Assembly (NCBI GenBank): GCA_026985945.1
Contig: JALSPN010000179.1
Coordinates: 1 to 9,382 of the forward strand
Source of the DNA: Thermodesulfobacteriales bacterium
Lineage (GTDB): Bacteria > Desulfobacterota > Thermodesulfobacteria > Thermodesulfobacteriales > Thermodesulfatatoraceae
Reading direction: 5' to 3'
Length of the DNA: 9,382 bases
In this document: piece after piece, positions 1 through 5,261 of the stretch
Position numbering within the stretch: the first letter of the stretch is position 1
Layout of the letters: the number at the start of each line of letters is the position of its first letter
Made by a program: the position numbers and the translations under genes
Notes under the pieces: generated by a model
Told to the model about the DNA's origin: nothing
Seen by the model: only the letters and a program-made list of their open reading frames with translations
Databases searched by the model: none

Positions 1-129
1 AAGGAAAAAGTAGCCCCCGCCCTCGTCAACGAGTTTTTTTACAAAAGGTGTTTTGTCAACGTAATAAAAATCACCAGTACGAATTTTCTCAAAGCTTTGG
101 ATACCAACAGGAAGTTTTTTCTTGGTCAT
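1..129 (-). CDS. AAA-ATPase-like / PD-(D/E)XK family protein, N-terminal fragment (runs off left edge)
   Basis: The complement of bases 129 to 1 reads as an uninterrupted 43-codon N-terminus starting MTKKKLPVGIQSFEKIR and continuing through FYYVDKTPFVKKLVDEG to YFFL at the edge. This matches the signature start of the family annotated as AAA-ATPase-like with a C-terminal DUF1703 PD-(D/E)XK nuclease-like domain: a 'LP.GIQ.FEKIR...YYVDKT.FI..L...G..YFL' block just before the Walker A loop. The Walker A motif itself would lie outside the window. Family members are common in anaerobes, often in several copies and in variable regions; their role is not settled. The start is the ATG at 129-127. No Shine-Dalgarno sequence precedes it, but an extended -10 box does. 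Family assignment rests on 43 residues only. Confidence 0.75.
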   Translation of the reverse strand, partial: MTKKKLPVGIQSFEKIRTGDFYYVDKTPFVKKLVDEGGGYFFL

Positions 130-135
130 AGAAGT

Positions 136-144
136 ATTATAGCA
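136..144 (-). promoter_or_regulatory. Extended -10 promoter element for the left-edge gene, possibly leaderless
   Basis: On the minus strand the sequence reads TGCTATAAT followed by six bases and then the ATG at 129. This is a perfect TATAAT with an upstream TGn extended -10 motif. No good -35 box sits at 16-18 bases. Transcription normally starts about seven bases after the -10 hexamer, which would put the first transcribed base at or next to the A of ATG. With no ribosome-binding sequence in the gap, a leaderless transcript is the simplest reading. Confidence 0.55.
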
Positions 145-200
145 GAAATGAAATCAATGTGTGATTTTATTACTGGGAGTATTTTTGGTCGATATTCTTC

Positions 201-245
201 GGGATCCGTTCCCTTTTTTCGTATCGAAAAATAGGAACGGATCCC
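201..245. repeat. REP-like hairpin A, upstream of the RayT gene
   Basis: GGGATCCGTTCC at 201-212 pairs perfectly with 234-245. After two mismatches a further seven base pairs form (215-221 with 225-231) around a 3-base loop. The right arm, read on the complement, is GGATCCGTTCCTATTTTT, the same word as the single arm at 288-305 and both arms of the hairpin at 967-1007. The 4 bases 5' of the stem are CTTC on the plus strand, so no GTAG/GGAG-type guide tetranucleotide of classical REPs is evident. Confidence 0.85.
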
Positions 246-247
246 GG

Positions 248-276
248 TTTACAAGACCCATACCCTGTCCGATAAG
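248..276 (+). promoter_or_regulatory. Weak candidate promoter for the RayT gene
   Basis: TTTACA at 248-253 (5 of 6 to the -35 consensus) is followed after 17 bases by GATAAG at 271-276 (4 of 6 to TATAAT). It lies between hairpin A and the palindrome that touches the RayT start codon, which is where a promoter would have to be. The match is modest and could be chance in AT-rich sequence. Confidence 0.3.
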
Positions 277-281
277 AATAA

Positions 282-305
282 AAAAATGGATCCGTTCCTA
301 TTTTT
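282..305. repeat. REP-like copy B, imperfect hairpin abutting the RayT start codon
   Basis: Bases 288-305 are GGATCCGTTCCTATTTTT, one arm of the repeat family around the RayT gene. With the preceding A-run it can fold: 282-290 pairs with 296-305 apart from one bulged base at 299, leaving a 5-base loop. The last T at 305 is directly followed by the ATG at 306, so the usual ribosome-binding window lies wholly in repeat sequence and has no Shine-Dalgarno match. Confidence 0.65.
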
Positions 306-947
306 ATGCCTGGACGCCCACGTATCATAGCCCCCAATTTCCCACACCACGTGGTGGCCCGCTCTAACCGCGGGGTTACTATTTTTCACGAAAGAGAGGA
401 TTATCTCCATTTCCTCAACATGACAGCTGCCCTTAAAAAGCGTAGAGATATTAAGATATGGGCCTTCTGTGTCATGTCTAACCATGTTCATTTCTTAATT
501 GTTCCCCAAAGTAAAGAAGACATGATCAAATACCTACAGGGCCTGCTGGTATGCTATACCCAATATTATAACGACAAATATGAAACCGAAGGGCAACTCT
601 GGAAAGCCAAGTACTTTTCTTCTGTGGTGGACCATGAAAACTATCTCTGGCAAGTGCTTCGTTATATCGAACGCAACCCTGTCCGCGCAAACCTTACCCA
701 AAATCCAGAAGATTACCCCTATTCCTCCGCCTCAAAAAATGGGATCGGATCCCATTTTTTAGACCCTCTGCCTTTTACTCCCGAAACCCTAAGGCTTTAC
801 AAAGAATGGCGCTCTTTGCCCGAACCGCCAGAAGTGCTTGAGTTTTTAAGGAAATCAATACGCAAAAACCTGCCCACAGGAGATAAAACATTTCGTAAAA
901 AATTGGGATATTGCCCCAGACCCCGCGGGCGCCCTAGGAAAGAATAG
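306..947 (+). CDS. REP-associated tyrosine transposase (RayT, Y1/HUH family)
   Basis: A 213-residue protein of the Y1_Tnp/RayT family, single-strand HUH endonucleases related to IS200/IS605 TnpA that act on REP hairpins. The N-terminus (MPGRPRI...HHVVARSNRG, residues 1-23) is the typical first strand. The HUH motif is NHVHFLIVP with His60 and His62. The nucleophile is probably Tyr120, in the family-typical RYIERNPVRA block (119-128). A basic tail, RPRGRPRK, ends the protein. Full length for the family and no frame damage, so it may be active. The start at 306 fits the family N-terminus, although only repeat sequence, and no Shine-Dalgarno, lies before it. Palindromes of one family lie on both sides (201-245 and 967-1007) and against the start. 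Residues 144-151 are encoded by another, perfect palindrome, in the variable loop after the conserved DYPYSSA block. A solitary RayT with its own repeats is the usual arrangement; mobilisation of the repeats is inferred from the family. Confidence 0.92.
   Translation: MPGRPRIIAPNFPHHVVARSNRGVTIFHEREDYLHFLNMTAALKKRRDIKIWAFCVMSNHVHFLIVPQSKEDMIKYLQGLLVCYTQYYNDKYETEGQLWKAKYFSSVVDHENYLWQVLRYIERNPVRANLTQNPEDYPYSSASKNGIGSHFLDPLPFTPETLRLYKEWRSLPEPPEVLEFLRKSIRKNLPTGDKTFRKKLGYCPRPRGRPRKE
734..760. repeat. Perfect palindrome inside the RayT coding sequence (copy C)
   Basis: AAAAAATGGGATC at 734-746 and its exact reverse complement at 748-760 are separated by a single G. The 27-base palindrome encodes KNGIGSHF (residues 144-151) in frame. 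It shares the A-tract/GGATCC/T-tract design of the flanking repeats but lacks their GTTCC segment, so it is either a diverged or shortened family member or a convergent hairpin. The reading frame is kept. Confidence 0.8.
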
Positions 948-966
948 ATCTATTTCTTAACATTTG

Positions 967-1007
967 GGATCCGTTCCTATTTTCGAGTAAAAAATAGGAA
1001 CGGATCC
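967..1007. repeat. REP-like hairpin D, downstream of the RayT gene
   Basis: GGATCCGTTCCTATTTT at 967-983 is repeated exactly inverted at 991-1007 around a 7-base loop, a perfect 17-bp stem starting 19 bases after the RayT stop codon. The arm is identical to the 288-305 copy and to the right arm of 201-245. No T-run follows the stem, so it is not a standard intrinsic terminator, although it could block 3' exonucleases. The plus-strand flank 5' of the stem is ATTTG, without a GTAG-type tetranucleotide. Confidence 0.9.
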
Positions 1008-1047
1008 TTGACTGATATTTGACTGATATAAAAAAAACAAATTTTAA
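1008..1047 (+). promoter_or_regulatory. Candidate promoter with tandem 11-bp repeat, upstream of the ComEA-like gene
   Basis: TTGACTGATAT occurs twice back to back (1008-1018 and 1019-1029), starting right at the edge of hairpin D. The second copy gives TTGACT as a -35 box (5 of 6) with TTTTAA at 1042-1047 as a weak -10 (4 of 6) after 17 bases. Transcription would then start about 50 bases before the ATG at 1102. The duplicated -35 could also be a binding site for a regulator, but nothing shows this directly. Confidence 0.4.
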
Positions 1048-1101
1048 GTTTTTTCTTCTTTGTCTCGATAGAATTTTCTAAAAATTACTTGGGAGGTAGG
1101 T

Positions 1102-1392
1102 ATGAAAATTTTAATTCACAGGTCAAAGGTTGTCCTTTTGTCGTTAGTTTTTGCATTTCTTTTAACGGCTATGGCGTGGGCAAAAATGGACATTAATAAG
1201 GCCTCTGTTGAAGAGCTTACCGAATTACCAGGAATTGGCAAAACTGTAGCTGAACGCATCGTAGCCTATCGAGAAAAAAACGGGCCATTTAAATCACCTG
1301 AAGACTTACTCAAAGTCAAAGGTATAGGGGAGAAGCGCCTCCAGAAAATTTTGCCTTTAATTACCATCCAATCAGAAAAGAAAGCTCCTTAA
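1102..1392 (+). CDS. Secreted ComEA-like helix-hairpin-helix DNA-binding protein
   Basis: A 96-residue protein. Residues 1-27 form a signal peptide or membrane anchor: basic start KILIHRSK, hydrophobic core VVLLSLVFAFLLTAMA, and AWA as a likely cleavage site. Residues 30-87 are a tandem helix-hairpin-helix domain: DINKAS, ELPGIGKTVAERIVAYR, then PFKSPEDLLKVKGIGEKRL. Both GIG hairpins that contact the DNA backbone are present. This is the ComEA architecture in its short form, as used to pull incoming DNA through the envelope in natural transformation. No other competence gene is in the window, and many bacteria carry solitary copies of unproven role. A strong ribosome-binding site, GGGAGGTAGG at 1091-1100, fixes the start. 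The family is clear; function in competence is inferred. Confidence 0.9.
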   Translation: MKILIHRSKVVLLSLVFAFLLTAMAWAKMDINKASVEELTELPGIGKTVAERIVAYREKNGPFKSPEDLLKVKGIGEKRLQKILPLITIQSEKKAP

Positions 1393-1410
1393 GACTGCAA
1401 TTCGATCAGT

Positions 1411-1437
1411 CCCCCCTGCCCCGCAGAGCAGGGGGGG
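1411..1437. terminator. GC-rich hairpin between convergent genes, possible bidirectional terminator
   Basis: CCCCCCTGC at 1411-1419 pairs with GCAGGGGGG at 1428-1436, a 9-bp GC stem with an 8-base loop. It lies 18 bases after the ComEA-like stop and 12 bases beyond the stop of the minus-strand APS kinase gene, the right place for a shared terminator. Neither strand has a U-run after the stem, so it would be atypical; an mRNA-stabilising hairpin is the alternative. Confidence 0.5.
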
Positions 1438-1448
1438 CCATAAAGGCT

Positions 1449-2069
1449 TCACCAACTCTTACGAGCAAAACCTAATTTTCGAAGGTGCTCTCTTAATAGT
1501 TTTTCTTCCTCTTCTAACAAAGCATGATCTATATATTCTTGAACAGAAGGAAGATAGCCATTTCTCTCCAAATAAGATATTATTTTGTTAATACTTTCTT
1601 CAACGGTTTCTTTATCTGTATAAACGACTATCTCTGGATTTTTAGGAGGCTCGTAAGGATCAGAAATACCTGTAAAGTTAGGAATTTCTCCCCGCCTCGC
1701 CTTAGCATAAAGACCTTTCACATCTCGTTTTTCTACTACTTCTAAGGGACAATTACAATAAACCTCTATATAATTAGAAATTAAGCTGCGATTTATTTTT
1801 CTAGTGCTTTCTTAAGGTGCGATTGCCGCTACTACGCTTATTATACCGTGCTTATTTAATAGCCAAGAAAGAAAACCTATTCTTTTAACATTAATATCTC
1901 TTTCGCGTTTAGTAAAGCCCAATTCCTGACTAAAATTTGTTCTAATAATATCACCATCAAGTAATTCAGCTTTAAGACCTCTTCTTCTAATTTCTAAATA
2001 TGTCCTTCTAGAAAGAGTTGACTTCCCTGAGCCAGAAAGGCCTGTAAACCATATTGTAAAGGGTTTCAT
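1449..2069 (-). pseudogene. cysC: Adenylylsulfate (APS) kinase, interrupted by one in-frame TAA
   Basis: APS kinase phosphorylates adenylylsulfate to PAPS using ATP. The first 85 codons contain the P-loop GLSGSGKST (residues 10-18), LDGD (37-40) and GFTKRERDINVKRIGF. The frame then meets TAA at 1814-1812 and continues open in the same frame with [42 protein letters not shown] and a normal C-terminus ending at 1449. All conserved blocks are in one frame, 206 codons plus stop. Homologs read AP-Tyr-Arg-Glu-Ser where this gene has AP-stop-Glu-Ser, so a loss of three bases (TA[TAG]A to TAA) explains it. The residue before the Pro is Ala84, where several APS kinases have the phosphorylatable Ser. 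The start is ATG 2069 with GGAGG six bases before it; a TTG 18 bases upstream is less likely. The gene is clearly AT-richer than the operon to its right, suggesting transfer. The likeliest reading is a recent pseudogene. Confidence 0.88.
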
Positions 2070-2075
2070 CTTTTG

Positions 2076-2080
2076 CCTCC
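2076..2080 (-). promoter_or_regulatory. Shine-Dalgarno that fixes the APS kinase start
   Basis: On the minus strand GGAGG lies six bases before the ATG at 2069-2067. It falls inside the alternative TTG-initiated frame (2087), so the ATG is the better start. Confidence 0.8.
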
Positions 2081-2096
2081 AATCCAATTACGTATC

Positions 2097-2125
2097 ATTT
2101 AAATATTTTTTAAGAACTTTGTAAA
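2097..2125 (-). promoter_or_regulatory. Weak candidate promoter for the APS kinase gene
   Basis: On the minus strand TTTACA (2125-2120) is followed after 17 bases by TTAAAT (2102-2097), 5 of 6 and 4 of 6 to the consensus boxes, about 30 bases before the start codon. The region is very AT-rich, so chance matches are expected. The rest of 2126-2272 is AT-rich noncoding sequence; the only other thing seen is a 12-base direct repeat, TTTAAATATTTT, at 2098-2109 and 2177-2188. Confidence 0.3.
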
Positions 2126-2346
2126 ATTGCCGAAATTAGCACTTCACACACCAACCGCAAAGACCCTCAGACAACCTTTAAATATTTTGCAGAGACTTCT
2201 TTTTACCATTTCTAAATTTTTCACCAAATATTCCAAAACTCAATTATTTATAATTTAATCGGTTTTTTTAATAGACCTTTACAAAATTCATCGATTTTCG
2301 ACCTCTCTCAGGTTAATGCTAAATAAAAACTAAAGGAGTTTGACAA

Positions 2347-3287
2347 ATGTTTAAAAAAGATAAATCCCCAATAACTATCGGCGAACATCTCATCTATCAA
2401 AATCTCCCTGGAGATGTCCTCTATCGCATTAATAAACTCATCCATTGGAAACCCTTCGAAAACATCCTCTCCCAACTCTACCCCTCTAAATTCGGCCGCA
2501 AGGCCTACAACCCCGTCCTCATGCTCAAAATCCTCATCATTCAGCAAATCTATGGTCACTCCGACCCTGAAATGGAAACCATGCTCCCCGGTAACCTCTT
2601 CTACCGCCGCTTCTTCGGCCTCTCCGCCCTTGATCCTACCCCGATCACTCTACCATCTCCCGCTTCCGCTCCAACCTCAAGTCCTTGAATCTCTACCGAA
2701 AGTGCTTTGACGAACTCAAACGCCAGCTGCCCCAAAAAGGCTTTGAACTTAAAGCTGGAAAGATCATTGATGCCCGCCTGGTCAAAGCAGCAAGAAGGCC
2801 TGGCAAGGATAATGATGCCTCTTTTACCAAAAGGGGAGGGAAGACCGTCTATGGCTACAAGGATCACGTAGCCGTTGATCCAAAGTCTGAGTTTGTGACG
2901 GAATTTGTGTGCACCCCGGCCGACGTGCATGATTCCCAGGTGCTGGAAGAACTCCTTGAAGGAGATGAGAAGGCCATATTTGCGGATAAAGCTTATGATA
3001 GCCGAGAAGTATGCCAGAAGTGTCGGCAAGAAGAAAGATATTGTGGGGTTTTATATAAAGGTTGTCGTGGGCGGTCTCTTTCGAAGAAACAGAAGAAGCT
3101 GAATAAGATATTTTCGCGGATCAGGAGCAAAGTGGAAAAAGTCTTTGGGATATTCAGCCTGCATCTTAATCGGACAAAGGCCAGGTATGTAGGGCTTTTT
3201 GCCAATGAGATACATCTGTTTTTGACGTGTTTTACCTACAATGTGCTTAATCTTACCTGGCACTTTAGGAAAGGAGAGGTTTCCTAA
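2347..3287 (+). pseudogene. IS5-family DDE transposase, split by a -1 frame change
   Basis: The first part (from ATG 2347, with AAAGGAG at 2332-2338) covers the IS5-type N-terminus: a helix-turn-helix-like region with NPVLMLKILIIQQIYGHSD and FYRRFFGLSALDPTP. At the C-run 2639-2642 the coding frame moves back by one base: re-reading the G at 2643 gives DHSTISRFRSNLKSLNLY and the frame stays open to 3287. The joined product is about 313 residues, full length for the family. The catalytic triad is visible in the second part: Asp in KIIDAR (codon at 2769), Asp in ADKAYDS and Glu in RSKVEKVFG, followed by a conserved NVLNL C-terminus. The first frame alone ends at 2688 with 113 residues and no catalytic residue. 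Either one base was lost from the C-run, making a pseudogene, or a programmed -1 shift is used, as in some IS5-family members; ACC CCG is not a classical slippery heptamer, so loss is favoured. Confidence 0.88.
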
Positions 3288-3311
3288 GGTAAGGACAGGA
3301 GAATTATGTCC

Positions 3312-3366
3312 GAAATAGAGAAATAGAGCGAAAAAAGAGGAAATAGAAGAAAATAGAGGTGAGAGA
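3312..3366 (+). repeat. Purine-rich tract with degenerate GAAATAGA repeats
   Basis: GAAATAGA starts at 3312, 3320 and 3340, with a near copy (GAAAATAG) just after 3347. Nearly all other bases in this stretch are A or G. It lies in the untranslated right end of the IS. No coding potential or stable hairpin is seen. It may be a simple-sequence remnant or a transposase-binding array. Confidence 0.45.
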
Positions 3367-3495
3367 CCGGGAAAATTTTGGTGATATTGGTAAAAATATT
3401 TAATTTTGTTGATATTGATTTCATAGATGATGGAATTTTTGCTTAATTATCCAAATTATTCAAAGGTCTCAATTAAAAATTTTAAGCTGAATTGT

Positions 3496-3500
3496 GGAGG
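3496..3500 (+). promoter_or_regulatory. Shine-Dalgarno that decides the potassium channel start
   Basis: GGAGG ends six bases before GTG 3507. A TTG in the same frame at 3492 overlaps this motif and has no ribosome-binding sequence of its own, so GTG 3507 is the better start. Confidence 0.75.
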
Positions 3501-3506
3501 GAAGAA

Positions 3507-4508
3507 GTGTGGAGAAGGCTCTGGCTGGCAATAGCTCTCTTTGGCTTCTTTTTGGCCCTGGGAACGGTTGGTTACGTAGTGATAGAAGATTGGGCTCCGC
3601 TTGACGCCTTTTACATGACCATCATCACCCTATCTACCGTGGGTTTTGGAGAGATCAGAAACCTCTCTCCAGAAGGCAGGATTTTTACCAGCTTTTTGAT
3701 CCTGGGAGGCATAGGGAGCGCCTGCTACCTATTTTCCCTCATCACCGAAGCGGTGGTTTCCGGTCAACTGGCCCGGGTTCTGGGGGAGAGAAAAAATCGA
3801 AAGGCCCTGGAGGCCCTTACAGGACATTATATTGTTTGTGGATATGGAAAAGTAGGGCGAAAGATCTGTGAGTTTTTGAGGGCTGAAGGGCGCCCCTTTG
3901 CGGTCATAGATGCAGATGTCCGCTATCTCGAACGATTTCAAGAGGAGAAGATACCTTACGTAATCGGAGAGGCTGTTTCGCGGGAAAATCTTGAAAGTGC
4001 AGGTATTAAGAAGGCTTTGGGGCTTTTCGCGGCCCTTGGAGATTCTTCCAAAAATCTTTACCTTGGCCTTCTGGCCAAGGAACTCAATCCTTCTATCAAG
4101 GTCGTGGCCCGCAGTGAAGACGAAGAAGCAGCCCTTGTTTTTGAAGGTTCTCGTATTGATGCGCTCGTTCAGCCAAGCAGAGTAGGAGCTTTGCGAATGT
4201 TTCTCGCTATGATGCGCCCCCACGTGGTAGATCTTATCGAAGAGGCCATGGTTGACCGGGCTGACCTGCAGGATGAAATCCTGGTCGAGGATTTTCCCCT
4301 TGAGAAGAGGGTAAAACTTAAGGATTTGGGAGTCAAAGTGATGGAGGGGGCTTATGCCATTTTGATCAAACGCCGAGATGGCCGAAGAGAATTCATTTTC
4401 GACCCGGAGCTTGAGCTTGAATCCGGAGATATTTTAGTGGTTATTGGTCACGAAAGGGATCTCCAATCCCTTGAGAAACGCTTTGTCGAGGCTCGCAAAA
4501 GAAGCTAA
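3507..4508 (+). CDS. Two-TM potassium channel with cytosolic RCK/TrkA domains
   Basis: Counting from GTG 3507 the protein has 333 residues. TM1 is about residues 5-26 (WLAIALFGFFLALGTVGYVV). The pore loop carries the K+ selectivity filter TVGFGE at 44-49 (STVGFGEIRNL). TM2 follows at about 58-82 (IFTSFLILGGIGSACYLFSLI). The cytosolic part starts with an RCK_N (TrkA_N) Rossmann fold: HYIVCGYGKVGRKIC with the GYGKVG dinucleotide loop (112-117) and the acidic VIDAD that ends the second strand. The C-terminal third (about 250-325) looks like a TrkA_C/RCK_C domain ending in LESGDILVVIGH. This is the MthK-like layout, a membrane K+ channel gated by a ligand on the RCK ring; whether Ca2+ or a nucleotide gates it cannot be told. 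It is the first gene of a tight operon and the next ATG follows its stop codon directly. The IS right end lies about 37 bases upstream. Confidence 0.93.
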   Translation: MWRRLWLAIALFGFFLALGTVGYVVIEDWAPLDAFYMTIITLSTVGFGEIRNLSPEGRIFTSFLILGGIGSACYLFSLITEAVVSGQLARVLGERKNRKALEALTGHYIVCGYGKVGRKICEFLRAEGRPFAVIDADVRYLERFQEEKIPYVIGEAVSRENLESAGIKKALGLFAALGDSSKNLYLGLLAKELNPSIKVVARSEDEEAALVFEGSRIDALVQPSRVGALRMFLAMMRPHVVDLIEEAMVDRADLQDEILVEDFPLEKRVKLKDLGVKVMEGAYAILIKRRDGRREFIFDPELELESGDILVVIGHERDLQSLEKRFVEARKRS

Positions 4509-5261
4509 ATGATGCTATCTTCAGCCCTTATGGAAGGCAAAAAAGAGCTTCAAATTTTTCCTATTCAACCCACCCCCAATGAACCGCTCACTTTTCTGAA
4601 AGAGATTGCTCGTAAATTAAATTGTCCTGATGACCCTCAAAAATGGCGCGAAAACGAAAAAATTCTCTCTCTGGTTTCTCTGGTTCTTTTAGTAGATTTG
4701 GATAGCGAGACCCCTTTTCACAAATTTCTTGAGGGGCAGCCCTGTCAGGTAAACATAGACAAACTTTCCAGGAAACGTTATGTAATTTCAGGCTCTATCA
4801 GGAGTTTTAGAGAACTATATCTGGAACTCAAAGAGCAAAAAGTTTCCAAAGCCCTGCTCATTTTTCTGTGTCAAAATTTTCCCGAACTCTTTGAAGATCT
4901 CTGGCCCAAACACGGCCTGGTTCCTCCGGTAGGGATCCATTTTCGCACTCTTACCACCCAAGAACTTAAAGCCCTCGAGCTCCCTCTTCAGATGAGACAC
5001 TACTATCTTCTGAGTCGTTTCTCCCTGGAGTTGATAGATCTTCTCGATTTTTGCGAACTAGAGATAAGACCAACTATTTTGGTCAAAGATTCTTCTTGGG
5101 CCCAAGGCTTTCTCTATCTCCCCCTCATCCAATATATGGCCCTTCTTTCTCGCTTTCTGGGCACAGAGCACCCTTTGAAAGGACTGGTACGGAATCTCTT
5201 ACAAGAATTAAAAAAATGCTTTCCGGAACCGTTTGGTCTCCTTCCAGACTTAAGTTTTTAA
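4509..5261 (+). CDS. Uncharacterised leucine-rich protein in the channel-aconitase operon
   Basis: I do not recognise this family. It is 250 residues, with no signal peptide and no convincing membrane segment. Visible features: a charged, Pro-containing N-terminus (FPIQPTPNEPLTFLKEIARKLN), a hydrophobic helix ILSLVSLVLLVDLDSET that is probably buried, and an alternation of Leu/Phe-rich and charged stretches suggesting an all-alpha, cytosolic protein. It has five scattered Cys with no CxxC pair, so no obvious metal site. The ATG follows the channel stop codon without a gap (TAA ATG ATG), there is no clear Shine-Dalgarno, and the start probably depends on translational coupling; ATG 4530 is an alternative. 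Composition resembles its neighbours, so it looks native. Location between a K+ channel and aconitase suggests housekeeping, but no function can be assigned. Confidence 0.8.
   Translation: MMLSSALMEGKKELQIFPIQPTPNEPLTFLKEIARKLNCPDDPQKWRENEKILSLVSLVLLVDLDSETPFHKFLEGQPCQVNIDKLSRKRYVISGSIRSFRELYLELKEQKVSKALLIFLCQNFPELFEDLWPKHGLVPPVGIHFRTLTTQELKALELPLQMRHYYLLSRFSLELIDLLDFCELEIRPTILVKDSSWAQGFLYLPLIQYMALLSRFLGTEHPLKGLVRNLLQELKKCFPEPFGLLPDLSF

Larger units (their letters stand above)
2273..3470 (+). mobile_element. IS5-family insertion sequence (about 1.2 kb)
   Basis: The ends are inferred from imperfect terminal inverted repeats: AGACCTTTACAAAATT at 2273-2288 against the complement of 3454-3469, AGACCTTTGAATAATT, which agree at 13 of 16 positions including the first eight. 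AAT lies immediately left (2270-2272) and right (3471-3473), which would be a 3-bp target duplication if the element includes the C at 3470; the left end would then have lost its matching G. One frameshifted transposase gene fills 2347-3287. The right noncoding end (3288-3470) is unusually long and holds a purine-rich tract at 3312-3366 with repeats of GAAATAG. The length fits IS5-family elements. The transposase is certain; the exact ends are moderately supported. Confidence 0.65.

Noticed and set aside
967..1007. Hairpin D as an intrinsic terminator of the RayT gene
   Set aside because: No U-run follows the stem, and the same arms occur upstream of and against the gene start, so a repeat explains it better.
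201..1007. CRISPR array
   Set aside because: The repeats are palindromes at irregular distances with a gene between them, without regular spacers or cas genes.
1812..1814. Selenocysteine or pyrrolysine recoding in the APS kinase
   Set aside because: The codon is TAA, not TGA or TAG, and homologs have an ordinary Tyr there.
2601..3029. A 142-codon open frame on the minus strand over the transposase
   Set aside because: It is the antisense shadow of the transposase coding region; its translation has no family look and the plus-strand frames carry the DDE motifs.
2300..3366. Alternative IS ends using TCTCTCA (2304-2310) and TGAGAGA (3360-3366)
   Set aside because: Only seven bases match and the low-complexity context makes this likely by chance; the AGACCTTT pair is longer and continues beyond the core.
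3729..4223. A 164-codon open frame on the minus strand
   Set aside because: Antisense shadow of the potassium channel RCK region, with no ribosome-binding site or motif.
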